In this document: one piece after another, positions 9,435-17,155 of the stretch
Layout of the letters: each line of letters opens with the position of its first letter
How positions within the stretch are numbered: position 1 is the first letter of the stretch
From: a virus
Strand: one strand, 5' to 3'
Length of the DNA stretch: 62,525 bases
IMG/VR virus record: IMGVR_UViG_3300032224_000950
Location: 1 to 62,525 of that record
The notes under the pieces: model-generated
What the model saw: the letters and a program-made list of their open reading frames with translations, nothing else
Told to the model about the DNA's origin: nothing
Databases searched by the model: none
Translations under genes and position numbers: made by a program

Positions 9435-9575
9435 ATGTTTTGGATTAATCTAATAATAACGATTATTACAGCAAGTTTTACATACCAAGAATACAACAAA
9501 GGACGTATTAGTTGGGCTATTTTTTGGGCCTTCTTATTCGGATGGGACCTCCATACAGTATTAATAACTTTATAA
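9435..9575 (+). CDS. Small membrane protein
   Basis: The ATG at 9435 is preceded by AAAGGAG (9421-9427). The longer reading frame from 9387 is rejected because it would start inside the hairpin and promoter. The 46-residue product is almost entirely one or two membrane helices (MFWINLIITIITASF, then SWAIFWAFLFGWDLHTVLI) with no other motif. Small inner-membrane proteins expressed early often act on the host or the lysis clock. Nothing more can be supported here. Confidence 0.55.
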   Translation: MFWINLIITIITASFTYQEYNKGRISWAIFWAFLFGWDLHTVLITL

Positions 9576-9584
9576 GGAAAAATT

Positions 9585-9842
9585 ATGAGTACGCACAGTG
9601 AAGCATTAGAAGATATTAAAAAAGCAAAAGATGCATTAGATTCAGTTAGTTCTACAAAAGAAGCTAGCTATCCGGATCCTACTAAACACAAATACATTAG
9701 CTTTATCAAAAGCGGATTTAGAATCGTAGCCGGATTGGCGCTTGCAGGTGGCGGCTGGCTAGAAATGAATCCGTATTTACAAGGCGCAGGTCTATTGCTA
9801 GTATTGGCAGAAATACTAGGTATCGCTGAGGAATTAGTGTAA
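9585..9842 (+). CDS. Small membrane-associated protein, unknown
   Basis: The 85-residue protein has a charged N-terminal helix of about 30 residues (EALEDIKKAKDALDSV). Two hydrophobic segments follow near residues 47-58 and 65-82. The ribosome site is AAGGA at 9574-9578. The stop overlaps the start of another membrane-protein gene at 9842. The paired arrangement suggests the two act together in the inner membrane, but the function is not recognised. Confidence 0.55.
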   Translation: MSTHSEALEDIKKAKDALDSVSSTKEASYPDPTKHKYISFIKSGFRIVAGLALAGGGWLEMNPYLQGAGLLLVLAEILGIAEELV

Positions 9843-10084
9843 TGGATATGGATCAAGCGGCCGTATTCCTAGCCGGTAGTATATTAACAATGCTAGGATT
9901 TGTTATAGTTGTTGCTGGGTTTGTTGTCATCAACAACATCATACACAAATATTGGAAGCCTGTCAAAATATTTACACCAGATAGTTGGTCAATGATTAAT
10001 CCTCCTTTAAAGTTTGTTAATCAGGATGAGTTAGATCGTGTTGCACCTAAATTAGAAGCATTAGATAAAAAGGAAGTTAAATGA
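9842..10084 (+). CDS. Small membrane protein, unknown
   Basis: The 80-residue protein has a single strong membrane helix at about residues 8-32 (VFLAGSILTMLGFVIVVAGF). A soluble tail ends in a charged segment (RVAPKLEALDKKEVK). The start overlaps the stop of the preceding gene, and its own stop overlaps the start of the clamp-loader gene (ATGA). The gene is therefore transcribed in the early replication operon. No known family is recognised. Confidence 0.55.
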   Translation: MDMDQAAVFLAGSILTMLGFVIVVAGFVVINNIIHKYWKPVKIFTPDSWSMINPPLKFVNQDELDRVAPKLEALDKKEVK

Positions 10085-10995
10085 AAGATTTATGGGTAGA
10101 AAAATACCGACCTAATACAGTCGACGGATACGTTTTTCGAGATACCCATCAAAAAGATCAAGTTAAACGTTGGATCAAAGAAGGATCTATACCGCACTTG
10201 CTTTTTAGTGGTAATGCTGGTATTGGTAAAACTACGCTGGCCAAGCTCTTGTTTAATGAGCTTGAACTTAACGACTTAGATGTATTAGAAATTAACGCAT
10301 CGCGCACTAACTCTGTAGAAGATGTTCGAGATAAGATTGTAAACTTTGTCCAAATGATTCCGTTCGGTGACTTTAAAGTAGTACTGCTAGACGAAGCAGA
10401 TTACTTATCTCCTAATGCTCAAGCGGCACTTCGCGGTGTTATGGAAACATATCATACAACTGCACGATTCATCCTTACTTGCAATTATCCTAACAGAATC
10501 ATTCCTGCACTACATAGTAGATGTCAAGGCTTCCACATCGAGCGTGTGGACATTACAGAGTTCACTGCACGAGTAGCGACTATTCTTGTAGAAGAAAACA
10601 TTGAGTTTGATCTCGATACTCTGGATACGTTTGTCAAAGCAACTTATCCGGACTTACGTAAGTGTATCAATACAGTACAGATGAACTGCTTAGAAGGAAA
10701 TTTACATACTCCAGAAAAAGGTGATACAGGTGAAGCAGATTACAAAATTGAAATGGTACAGTTATTCAAAGCGGGTAAGATCACAGAAGCCCGTAAGCTC
10801 GTCTGCTCACAGGCTCGCCCAGAGGAGATGGAAGAAATTTATCGATGGTTGTACGATAACATCTCCATTTTTGGAGACGAAGAAAAGCAGAACAAAGCTA
10901 TACTCATTATCAAGCAAGGTCTTGTTGATCACACATTGGTTATCGATCCCGAAATAAATCTAGCGGCTACCTTAATTAGACTAGCTTATCTATGA
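10081..10995 (+). CDS. 44: Clamp loader ATPase, T4 gp44-like
   Basis: This 304-residue AAA+ protein opens a ring clamp and loads it on primer-template DNA. It shows Walker A GNAGIGKTT at 44-52, Walker B with DEAD at 104-107, and the arginine-finger motif SRC at 146-148, all classic for the RFC/gp44 family. T4 gp44 has 319 residues, so the gene looks complete. The small clamp-loader partner gp62 was not recognised next to it and may be outside the window or diverged. The clamp is encoded at 32236. The start overlaps the preceding stop by ATGA. Confidence 0.93.
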   Translation: MKDLWVEKYRPNTVDGYVFRDTHQKDQVKRWIKEGSIPHLLFSGNAGIGKTTLAKLLFNELELNDLDVLEINASRTNSVEDVRDKIVNFVQMIPFGDFKVVLLDEADYLSPNAQAALRGVMETYHTTARFILTCNYPNRIIPALHSRCQGFHIERVDITEFTARVATILVEENIEFDLDTLDTFVKATYPDLRKCINTVQMNCLEGNLHTPEKGDTGEADYKIEMVQLFKAGKITEARKLVCSQARPEEMEEIYRWLYDNISIFGDEEKQNKAILIIKQGLVDHTLVIDPEINLAATLIRLAYL

Positions 10996-11432
10996 AAGAA
11001 AAGTTTGTAAGTGCTTACATGGATGTCGCTGAACGATTTGCACAATTAAGTTCAGCACGTAGACTTCATGTAGGTGCTATTGTGGTCAAGGATGATAGAA
11101 TTATTAGTATTGGCTATAACGGTATGCCTAGCGGTTGGAACAACAACTGTGAAGACGTTATTCAACATAGTGATGATACTGTTACATTAAAAAGTAAACC
11201 AGAGGTGCTTCATGCTGAAACTAATGCGATTGCCAAGTTGGCTAAATCTAACGAATCTGGTATGGGTGCTACTATGTTTATCACCCATGCTCCATGTCTG
11301 GACTGTGCAAAACTTATATACCAAAGTGGTATTAGCAGTGTTCTATATAGGAACTCTTATAGGGATACTAGTGGTATCATGTTTCTTGAAAAATCGGGAA
11401 TAGAAGTTATACAGGTGGAAAAGGGCTCCTAA
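10992..11432 (+). CDS. cd: dCMP deaminase
   Basis: The zinc-dependent deaminase converts dCMP to dUMP and so supplies ThyX (50537) with substrate. The active-site motif HAE is at residues 74-76 and the zinc pair PCxxC at 101-105 (PCLDC). The N-terminal GAIVVKDDRIISIGYNGMPSG block is typical of the dCMP deaminase family. At 146 residues it is shorter than T4 Cd (193), lacking part of the allosteric insert. It overlaps the clamp loader by four bases, and its stop lies inside the terminator at 11418-11443. Confidence 0.93.
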   Translation: MKEKFVSAYMDVAERFAQLSSARRLHVGAIVVKDDRIISIGYNGMPSGWNNNCEDVIQHSDDTVTLKSKPEVLHAETNAIAKLAKSNESGMGATMFITHAPCLDCAKLIYQSGISSVLYRNSYRDTSGIMFLEKSGIEVIQVEKGS

Positions 11433-11443
11433 GAGCCCTTTTC
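11418..11443. terminator. Bidirectional intrinsic terminator
   Basis: An 11-bp perfect stem (11418-11428 with 11433-11443) has a 4-base loop. A-rich and T-rich arms lie on both sides, so it can end both the dCMP deaminase transcript and the opposing phoH transcript. The deaminase stop codon sits in its loop. Confidence 0.85.
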
Positions 11444-11452
11444 TACATCTTA

Positions 11453-12172
11453 TTAGTCTCCATAAACCGCTAACACCTCCTTCACGGCATTATGGCGTTC
11501 GATGTCTTTAGCGTCAAACTGTACAATATCTATATGTTTGAGCCCGGGCTTATTTGTAATTAGATTACAAAAATTAATCAAGCCATTATCGTTTATTCTA
11601 TCTGCTTGTGCTAGATCGCCTGTCACTACCATTGTGGAACCCTCTCCTAAACGGGTTAGTAGCATTTTCATTTGATTTACTGTAGCATTTTGCATTTCGT
11701 CTGCAATAATGTATGCGTTTTTAAATGTGCGGCCTCGCATATAGGCCAGTGGGCTTATTTCGATAGTTCCTTCCTCTAGCATTTTAGCTATGTCTTTTTG
11801 TTGATAATACTCTGAAAAGACGTCGAATATAGGCCTAGTCCATGGTGCCATTTTTTCATTTAATGTACCTGGTAAAAATCCTAAATCTTCGTCTACGGAA
11901 ACGGCGGGTCTTGTTACCACGATCTTGTCAACTTTTCCTTCCTGAAACAGTTTAATGCCATTCTGTACGGCCAACAAAGTTTTACCTGTACCGGCTGGGC
12001 CGATAGCAAATATAATACTCTTTTGTTCGTCGTGTAGTTTGCTAAGATATAGCTTTTGATTAGCATTACGTGCCTGAATTACGACACGCTGTTTTTTTGC
12101 CGGTAGATACGTCGGAAAATCAATGATATTAACTTCTGATGTAAAACGCTTTTTCACTCGTTGTTTACTCAT
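11453..12172 (-). CDS. phoH: PhoH-like ATPase
   Basis: The 239-residue protein has the PhoH P-loop (GPAGTGKT at 58-65), a Walker B segment (YIIADEMQNAT) and the sensor-like VVTGDLAQAD, which define the PhoH family of P-loop NTPases. PhoH is widespread in marine T4-like phages. Its role in infection is not settled; RNA metabolism has been suggested. It is the only minus-strand gene in the left two thirds of the window, expressed convergently with the dCMP deaminase. Its ribosome site AGGAG lies in a short hairpin. Confidence 0.92.
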   Translation of the reverse strand: MSKQRVKKRFTSEVNIIDFPTYLPAKKQRVVIQARNANQKLYLSKLHDEQKSIIFAIGPAGTGKTLLAVQNGIKLFQEGKVDKIVVTRPAVSVDEDLGFLPGTLNEKMAPWTRPIFDVFSEYYQQKDIAKMLEEGTIEISPLAYMRGRTFKNAYIIADEMQNATVNQMKMLLTRLGEGSTMVVTGDLAQADRINDNGLINFCNLITNKPGLKHIDIVQFDAKDIERHNAVKEVLAVYGD

Positions 12173-12183
12173 CTAAAGTGCTC

Positions 12184-12203
12184 CTACTTTAATAAAAAAG
12201 TAG
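12184..12203 (-). promoter_or_regulatory. Hairpin in the phoH leader near the ribosome site
   Basis: CTACTTT (12184-12190) and AAAGTAG (12197-12203) form a 7-bp stem with a 6-base loop. On the minus strand the arm nearest the gene merges into the AGGAG ribosome site, so folding could limit phoH translation. This is inference from sequence only. Confidence 0.4.
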
Positions 12204-12298
12204 AACTTGTAGTGACCGCCTCGATAACTACAGAGGTCCTACACTATTATTTAACGAATACACAAAATAATAAAGTGATACGTTATGATTTTAAACCA

Positions 12299-12306
12299 GC
12301 TAAATA
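12299..12306 (+). promoter_or_regulatory. Possible late promoter
   Basis: GCTAAATA lies 25 bases before the start at 12332, matching the last six bases of the T4 late consensus. The 159-base gap between phoH and this gene also has GTTAAATA on the minus strand (12248-12255). Nothing else was recognised in the gap. Confidence 0.45.
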
Positions 12307-12331
12307 AGTATAGAGAACTCTGGAACCTACT

Positions 12332-12916
12332 ATGCATGATATTTTAGACGTTATACGCAACATACAGGATCTATACGAAAACAACAGCTCTTTAGCCGTG
12401 CTAAAAGACTTTGAACGTGTATTAGATGAAATGGATATGTATGTATACGAGAACTGGGAAGATGGCGAATTAGCCTATGGTCCCAAAGTTGATCGCCACT
12501 GGATCACAGCTGGGTTTATGTGGCCGCAAGATAAGATGCCTAATCCGATAGCAGCCAAGCGTTTAACAGAATTAGGTTGTAAGGTACTGTATCAAAAAAG
12601 CCATTTAATTGAACCTCGTAAAATTAAAACAGAAAGCGACTTGCGCCCAGGTACTAAGAAAGGTAAATTAGATCGTAACCCAATCTGGATTGTAGAAATT
12701 CAAATGCCTAAAAAAATAGCATTTGATATCTATAGAGGTTATATGGATAAATTAAAAAATGAAACTCAAACTTCTTCAGCTTCTAAAGGCGGAGCAACGC
12801 CTCCAGGGGCGAATGCAGGAGCATCAGGTGGGGCACCTCCTCCAGGTGGGGCAGCTATTCCCGGTGGGTCACCTCCTCCAGGTGGGGCAGCTATTCCCGG
12901 TGGAGCACCTGCATGA
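12332..12916 (+). CDS. Conserved-type phage protein with Pro/Gly repeat tail
   Basis: The 194-residue protein has a well-ordered N-terminal domain of about 145 residues, including NWEDGELAYGPKVDRHWIT and a helical C-end (FDIYRGYMDKLKN). A disordered tail follows, made of APPPGGAAIPGG-type repeats. I believe the N-terminal domain recurs in aquatic T4-like phages, but I cannot name a function. It overlaps the next gene by ATGA. Late expression upstream of the lysis genes suggests a virion or assembly role (inference). Confidence 0.65.
   Translation: MHDILDVIRNIQDLYENNSSLAVLKDFERVLDEMDMYVYENWEDGELAYGPKVDRHWITAGFMWPQDKMPNPIAAKRLTELGCKVLYQKSHLIEPRKIKTESDLRPGTKKGKLDRNPIWIVEIQMPKKIAFDIYRGYMDKLKNETQTSSASKGGATPPGANAGASGGAPPPGGAAIPGGSPPPGGAAIPGGAPA
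12827..12913 (+). repeat. 36-bp tandem repeat encoding the Pro/Gly tail
   Basis: Two nearly identical 36-base units (12827-12862, 12863-12898) are followed by a partial third. They encode GGAPPPGGAAIP units in frame. Copy number is likely to vary between related phages by slippage. Confidence 0.85.
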
Positions 12917-13641
12917 AAATAACAGAAAGTCTACGTCCGGGTGATTTACGACACATGATTAATCACGTGTTTGGAATTGATAGCCACAAAAGTAAAATAG
13001 GTAATGACGAAGATACTGTTGTATTAAGTTTTATTGTTGATGATGAAGATTCTGCAAAAGACCTTGAAAATTTTATTGAGATGGGTTACAGTTGTGTACT
13101 TGACGCAGATGTAACGCCAGGCGAAGGTGACGATGGAAAATATCAAGTGTTTGTTGAATTAGAAAGAAATAAAAAAGTTTCAGAGCAAGTATATGAAATT
13201 ATAGAAGGAATTAAAAAATTAGCCGATCTCGATGAAATGAGATTCCGTTTTTTTAAAAGTTTTAAAAGCCACCCGGCTACATTGGATAGTTTGTATGCTT
13301 TGATTCCTAAGGATCGAAATTCGTATGAAGTAGCTACTAAAGAATATAGATTAAATAATTTTAGCGAATTCTTTAAAAATAGTTATGCTGAAAAAATGTT
13401 AGTAGATGAAAGTTTACAATTTAAGAGTACATACGGCGAGAGAGTTAAGTTTGAAATCGTAAACAGTGGACCTAAGAATGAAGTTTACGATAGCATAAAA
13501 GGTCCTATTATGTTAGAGCATAGGGATATTTCAGAAGTATTGTTTTTGACTAAATTAATTGGTAATTACAATATAACTAAAATTAGTGATACATTTATAT
13601 TTGAAAACAGCGGATGGGCTGTTGCACTTAAAAGGAAATAA
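12913..13641 (+). CDS. Unknown conserved-type phage protein
   Basis: The 242-residue acidic protein begins MKITESLRPGDLRHMI. It has two apparent halves: an N-terminal alpha/beta part with SFIVDDEDSAKDLENF, and a C-terminal part ending WAVALKRK. No catalytic motif or membrane segment is visible. The 4-base overlap with the preceding gene and the 2-base gap to the endolysin suggest a late transcript 12332-15008. Its partner may be the preceding protein. The function is not recognised. Confidence 0.6.
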   Translation: MKITESLRPGDLRHMINHVFGIDSHKSKIGNDEDTVVLSFIVDDEDSAKDLENFIEMGYSCVLDADVTPGEGDDGKYQVFVELERNKKVSEQVYEIIEGIKKLADLDEMRFRFFKSFKSHPATLDSLYALIPKDRNSYEVATKEYRLNNFSEFFKNSYAEKMLVDESLQFKSTYGERVKFEIVNSGPKNEVYDSIKGPIMLEHRDISEVLFLTKLIGNYNITKISDTFIFENSGWAVALKRK

Positions 13642-13643
13642 TA

Positions 13644-14273
13644 ATGAGCGACGGATTTAAATTTGATTTTACACTAGCGAAATTTAAAGCAATTATCGGT
13701 AATAACTCTTATGCTGATCATTGGTATGAAGCACTATGCGAAATACTTCCAGACTATGAAATCGACACCACACAGCGTGTTGCGGCTTTTTTAGCACAAA
13801 CAGCACACGAGTCGGGTGGTTATACTGCAATTAAAGAAAATTTAAATTATAAAGCAGAAAGCCTGTGTAAAGTTTGGCCGCGTTATTTTAATCCTAGTAA
13901 TGCAAATGAATATGCTCATCAACCAGAAAAGATTGCCAACAGAGCATACGCAAACCGTATGGGCAATGGTCCAGAAGAGTCGGGCGATGGTTGGAAATTT
14001 TGTGGACGTGGACTTATCCAGTTGACTGGTAAAGACAACTATAGTCGTTATGCACAAGCAACAGAACAAACTCTAGATGAAGCAAGTGAACATTTAACAA
14101 CATTCGAAGGCTGTGTTCAAAGTGCCGCTTGGTTTTGGGAGGCAAACAACTTAAATCAATACGCAGATTCAGGCGATATATTAACAATGACCAAACGTAT
14201 TAACGGCGGAACATTAGGTCTAGAAGATCGTCAAAAGCATTATACTCACGCATTACATGTCCTAGGGGCTTAA
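13644..14273 (+). CDS. Endolysin, glycoside hydrolase family 19 type
   Basis: The 209-residue cell-wall hydrolase has family 19 hallmarks: AHESGGY (catalytic Glu56 region), ENLNYKAE with a second acidic residue near 65, the substrate-binding stretch GDGWKFCGRGLIQLTG at about 113-128 followed by NY, and AAWFW. Family 19 lysozymes cut peptidoglycan glycan strands. There is no signal peptide, so release needs a holin, which is probably encoded at 15039. It heads an endolysin, inner spanin, outer spanin and holin order, showing a Gram-negative host. Confidence 0.88.
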   Translation: MSDGFKFDFTLAKFKAIIGNNSYADHWYEALCEILPDYEIDTTQRVAAFLAQTAHESGGYTAIKENLNYKAESLCKVWPRYFNPSNANEYAHQPEKIANRAYANRMGNGPEESGDGWKFCGRGLIQLTGKDNYSRYAQATEQTLDEASEHLTTFEGCVQSAAWFWEANNLNQYADSGDILTMTKRINGGTLGLEDRQKHYTHALHVLGA

Positions 14274-14274
14274 G

Positions 14275-14739
14275 ATGGGTCAAATTGGATGGATGTTAAG
14301 TCTTATTCCAGATAGCATTTTTGTTTGGGTCTACTATATACTTACAATAGTAGGAATTAGTCTTTACATTGGTAGTAAACTTGTAAGATGGATTCCTATG
14401 ATGGGACAATACAAATTACCTGCAGAAATAGTCGGGGTTGTATTGTTAGTAGTAGGTGCGTATCTGTTTGGTGGTTACGGAGTTCAGAAGGCATGGCTAG
14501 ACCGAGTGGCAGAACTAGAAGCTAAAGTAAAAGCGGCTGAATCTAAATCACAAGAAGTTAACACTGTAATAGAAACTAAAATTGTAGAACGTGTTAAAGT
14601 TGTAGAAAAGAAAGTTGAAGTTGTTAAAAAAGAAATCGAAATTCAGAAAGAAGTTATCAATGCTGAATGTAAAATTAACGACATTGCCATAGAACTTTAT
14701 AATAAAGCAGTAAGCGATCCAACAGAGGTTAAAAAATGA
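14275..14739 (+). CDS. Inner-membrane spanin (Rz-like)
   Basis: The 154-residue protein has two hydrophobic helices (about 13-33 and 48-68). A long Glu/Lys/Val-rich coiled coil follows (about 72-135, KVVEKKVEVVKKEIEIQKE), the form expected for the periplasmic arm of Rz. Classic Rz has one membrane helix, so the second is unusual, and a combined holin-like function cannot be excluded. Position directly between the endolysin and the lipoprotein gene, with an ATGA overlap to the latter, supports the spanin call. Confidence 0.7.
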   Translation: MGQIGWMLSLIPDSIFVWVYYILTIVGISLYIGSKLVRWIPMMGQYKLPAEIVGVVLLVVGAYLFGGYGVQKAWLDRVAELEAKVKAAESKSQEVNTVIETKIVERVKVVEKKVEVVKKEIEIQKEVINAECKINDIAIELYNKAVSDPTEVKK

Positions 14740-15008
14740 AAAGAATACTTTTAATTATTTTCATTTCCACTTTAACTGCATGTAGTACAACTGCACCGGT
14801 AGCAATGAAATTCCCTGATGTACCGCAGGTGCTTAAAGAACCTGCTGGTAAATTATCACCATTAGATACCAGTAAAAAAGTAGAATTAAGCGATATCATA
14901 GAAAATGCCAACGAAAATGCTGGTAAATACTATGAGCTACGCGAGCGATATAATGCGTGGATAGAATGGTATACTGAGCAGAAGAAAATATTCGAATCAG
15001 TTAAATAA
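14736..15008 (+). CDS. Outer-membrane spanin lipoprotein (Rz1-like)
   Basis: The 90-residue protein has a short signal peptide with the lipobox LTAC, so the mature protein would begin at Cys16 with a lipid anchor. A Pro-containing linker and a charged helical C-terminus follow. Size, lipobox and overlap with the coiled-coil gene at 14275 match the two-component spanin arrangement that fuses inner and outer membranes at lysis. This is good evidence for a host with an outer membrane. Confidence 0.75.
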   Translation: MKRILLIIFISTLTACSTTAPVAMKFPDVPQVLKEPAGKLSPLDTSKKVELSDIIENANENAGKYYELRERYNAWIEWYTEQKKIFESVK

Positions 15009-15038
15009 TATTACAATAGCCAAAAAGGAGCGAACTAG

Positions 15039-15560
15039 ATGGCAAACGAAATAACAAGCGAAGCAAAAAAAGAAGATTGGATGAATTCAAAATGGCGTCC
15101 AATGATGGGTTGGATGTACATGTTAGTCTGTATGATGGACATGGTTGTATTTCCGATCTTATGGAGTCTATTACAGACATTTACCCATACCCAAATAACA
15201 CAGTGGAATCCATTGACCCTACAAGGTGCTGGATTATTCCACATTGCTATGGGTGCAGTTCTTGGTATTGCGGCATTTGGTCGTACACAAGAAAAACTAA
15301 ATGGAGCAAACAATGGCGGAGCACAATTACCATCAAGCGGGTTTACAGCACCTAGCGCACCTGCGACAGGATTTGGTGCACCGACAGGGGGCTTCAGTTC
15401 TCCAGCACCAACAAGTAGCTTTGGCGGAAGCGGGTTTGGAAGCACACCTCCAGCACCAAGCACAAGTTTTGCACCAGCACAAAGCTGGGGAACAACACCA
15501 ATAGCAACAACAGCTAGCGGTAAGAAAATGGTTCCTGATGAACCGCAACCAGCAATTTAA
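15039..15560 (+). CDS. Holin-like membrane protein with long disordered tail
   Basis: The first 85 residues include WMNSKWRPMMGWMYMLVCMMD and membrane helices at about 23-45 and 62-82. This resembles the three-TM holin family of Gram-negative phages and gene transfer agents. The last 85 residues are a Ser/Gly/Ala/Pro-rich, apparently cytoplasmic tail, which is unusual for a holin and could affect timing. It directly follows the endolysin and spanin genes and has the ribosome site AAAGGAG (15024-15030). The holin role is inferred from fold class and position. Confidence 0.7.
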   Translation: MANEITSEAKKEDWMNSKWRPMMGWMYMLVCMMDMVVFPILWSLLQTFTHTQITQWNPLTLQGAGLFHIAMGAVLGIAAFGRTQEKLNGANNGGAQLPSSGFTAPSAPATGFGAPTGGFSSPAPTSSFGGSGFGSTPPAPSTSFAPAQSWGTTPIATTASGKKMVPDEPQPAI

Positions 15561-15570
15561 GGAAAACATT

Positions 15571-15762
15571 ATGAAACTATTATTAGCATTAGTAGCCAGT
15601 TTAGCATTAATTGGTACAAGTCCAGCTTTTGCAGGTGGTGAAAAGAAAGAAGTTTGTGAAACTCAAAAAGATAAAAAGACAGGCAAAGAAAAACAAGTTT
15701 GCAAAACAATTAAAGTTCACAAGAAAGTAGAAGGCGATAAGGTTCCAGAAAAGAAAAAGTAA
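15571..15762 (+). CDS. Small secreted lysine-rich peptide
   Basis: The 63-residue product has a clear cleavable signal peptide (MKLLLALVASLALIGTSPAFA, AFA-G cleavage expected after about residue 21). The mature Lys-rich part has two cysteines (EVCETQ and QVCKT) that could form one disulphide. The ATG at 15571 with ribosome site AAGGA is preferred over an upstream in-frame start at 15538 inside the holin gene. Placement after the holin gene suggests a periplasmic role during lysis or infection (inference). Confidence 0.65.
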   Translation: MKLLLALVASLALIGTSPAFAGGEKKEVCETQKDKKTGKEKQVCKTIKVHKKVEGDKVPEKKK

Positions 15763-15770
15763 TCAAATAC

Positions 15771-15799
15771 TTGACAGGCTCCATTTAAGATAGTATAAT
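15771..15799 (+). promoter_or_regulatory. Perfect sigma70-type promoter for dnaJ operon
   Basis: TTGACA (15771-15776), a 17-base spacer and TATAAT (15794-15799). It is upstream of the DnaJ, deformylase and ClpA-like genes. The -10 box lies in the loop of the inverted repeat 15776-15820, and a second small inverted repeat (TAGTA/TACTA, 15791-15804) centres on it. Confidence 0.85.
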
Positions 15800-15825
15800 T
15801 ACTATTATTAATTGGAGCCTTTTTT
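15776..15825 (+). terminator. Terminator-like inverted repeat spanning the promoter
   Basis: AGGCTCCA (15776-15783) and TGGAGCCT (15813-15820) form an 8-bp stem around a 29-base loop, followed by a run of T to 15825. Read-through RNA from the lysis genes could fold it. RNA begun at the embedded promoter lacks the left arm and would not. Confidence 0.55.
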
Positions 15826-15831
15826 ACGACT

Positions 15832-16692
15832 ATGACTGATTATTACCAAACACTAGGTGTTAGCGAAGGTGCTAGCCCAGATGAAATTAAAAAAGCATAC
15901 CGAAGCTTGGCTAATAAACACCATCCAGACAAGGGTGGAGATCAAGCCAGATTCAAAGACATAAGCGTTGCTTATGAAAATCTAAGCGATCCACAAAAGA
16001 AAGCCGAATACGATCAACAACGCATGTACGGTGGTGGTCCTCAAGTACGATTCACTACAGATGGATTTGATCCATTTGGTCATATGTTTGGTCAAGGATT
16101 TCCGCAAGGACATCCGTTCGGAGATATATTTGGACAGATGCACCGTAATCAAATAAGACGAAATAGAGATTTAAATATTCAATGTAGTGTTTCATTTATA
16201 GATTCTTACAACGGAAAACAATTAGAAGCAAATTATCGATTACCTAGCGGTCGAAATCAAAATGTAGTTATTAATGTTCCACCCGGGGTAAATCATGGGG
16301 ATACAATTCGATATCCGGGTCTAGGTGATGATAGTGTTTCAAATGCTCCACGCGGTAATCTTAATGTAACTATACTAGTAACTCCGGATCCTATCTACAA
16401 AAGACAGCACGACGATGTATACATGACTGTGGATATTACACCAATCGAATCAATGATCGGTTGTAGGAAGACAATTAAGACATTATCAGGCCAAACTATG
16501 GATCTTGATATACGCCCTGGGGTAGAAACCGGTGTTGAATTTGCTAGCCAGGGACACGGTTTTCCTAATGTAAATAACGGACATCTTGGTCGATTTGTAT
16601 CTGTTATCAACATAAAGCCGCCGGCTATTACTGATCAATCATTGATAGGAAGATTAAGGCAACTAGATGTTGAAATTGCACAAAGAAGATGA
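15832..16692 (+). CDS. dnaJ: DnaJ/CbpA-like J-domain co-chaperone
   Basis: The 286-residue protein has an N-terminal J domain (residues 1-70) with the DnaK-activating HPD motif (HHPDKGG) and the DYYQTLGV start. A Gly/Phe-rich linker contains DPFGHMFGQGFPQG. A C-terminal substrate-binding region starts near residue 105 (NVPPGVNHGDTIRYPGLGDD). The four CxxCxGxG zinc repeats of full DnaJ are absent, so it is the CbpA (class II) layout. It would recruit host DnaK. It overlaps the deformylase gene by 26 bases and sits behind a strong promoter. Confidence 0.9.
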   Translation: MTDYYQTLGVSEGASPDEIKKAYRSLANKHHPDKGGDQARFKDISVAYENLSDPQKKAEYDQQRMYGGGPQVRFTTDGFDPFGHMFGQGFPQGHPFGDIFGQMHRNQIRRNRDLNIQCSVSFIDSYNGKQLEANYRLPSGRNQNVVINVPPGVNHGDTIRYPGLGDDSVSNAPRGNLNVTILVTPDPIYKRQHDDVYMTVDITPIESMIGCRKTIKTLSGQTMDLDIRPGVETGVEFASQGHGFPNVNNGHLGRFVSVINIKPPAITDQSLIGRLRQLDVEIAQRR

Positions 16693-17155
16693 TCCGATTC
16701 TTAAACAGACGGCAGAAAACTGGGACTTTGAAAATCATGTTAATGCGGCTGTTATAGAACGCGAAATGCTAGAATTAATGAAGGCTAGTAAGGGAATGGG
16801 ACTAGCTGGCAACCAAGTTGGACTACTACGCAGAGTATTTGTTATGCGTACGACAGACGGTCGCGAATTTGGATGTTTTAATCCATGGATCATGTTTGGT
16901 GATAATGATTTCATTACAGGTGATGAAGGGTGTTTAAGTTTCCCAAATCTATGGCTTAAAGTTCCACGTCACAATAAAATCACTGCCAGCTATCTTGACA
17001 ATACAGGAAAACCATGTATAATAGAACTTGAAGGCTTAGATGCTAGATGCTTCCAGCATGAATTAGATCATTTAAATGGAATAACATTTACAGAATATGT
17101 AAGCGATTTAAAATTAACAATGGCCAGAAAAAAACAAAGGAAATTAAATGGTTGA
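16667..17155 (+). CDS. def: Peptide deformylase
   Basis: The metalloenzyme removes the formyl group from new proteins. All three active-site motifs are present: GMGLAGNQVG (43-52), EGCLS (87-91, metal ligand Cys89) and QHELDH (130-135, His131 and His135 as ligands, Glu132 catalytic). The 162-residue length is near the bacterial enzyme. Phage deformylases are known in aquatic viruses, where they are thought to speed maturation of proteins. The gene begins inside dnaJ and overlaps the ClpA-like gene by 8 bases, so the three are coupled. Confidence 0.93.
   Translation: MLKLHKEDDPILKQTAENWDFENHVNAAVIEREMLELMKASKGMGLAGNQVGLLRRVFVMRTTDGREFGCFNPWIMFGDNDFITGDEGCLSFPNLWLKVPRHNKITASYLDNTGKPCIIELEGLDARCFQHELDHLNGITFTEYVSDLKLTMARKKQRKLNG
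16995..17022 (+). promoter_or_regulatory. Possible internal promoter within def
   Basis: TTGACA (16995-17000) and TATAAT (17017-17022), both perfect hexamers, are separated by 16 bases. They lie about 125 bases upstream of the ClpA-like start. Coding constraint could produce this by chance, so function is uncertain. Confidence 0.4.

Noticed and set aside
15333-15569. Minus-strand frame rich in Cys and Trp
   Set aside because: The odd composition comes from the antisense of the Ser/Gly/Pro tail of the holin-like protein.
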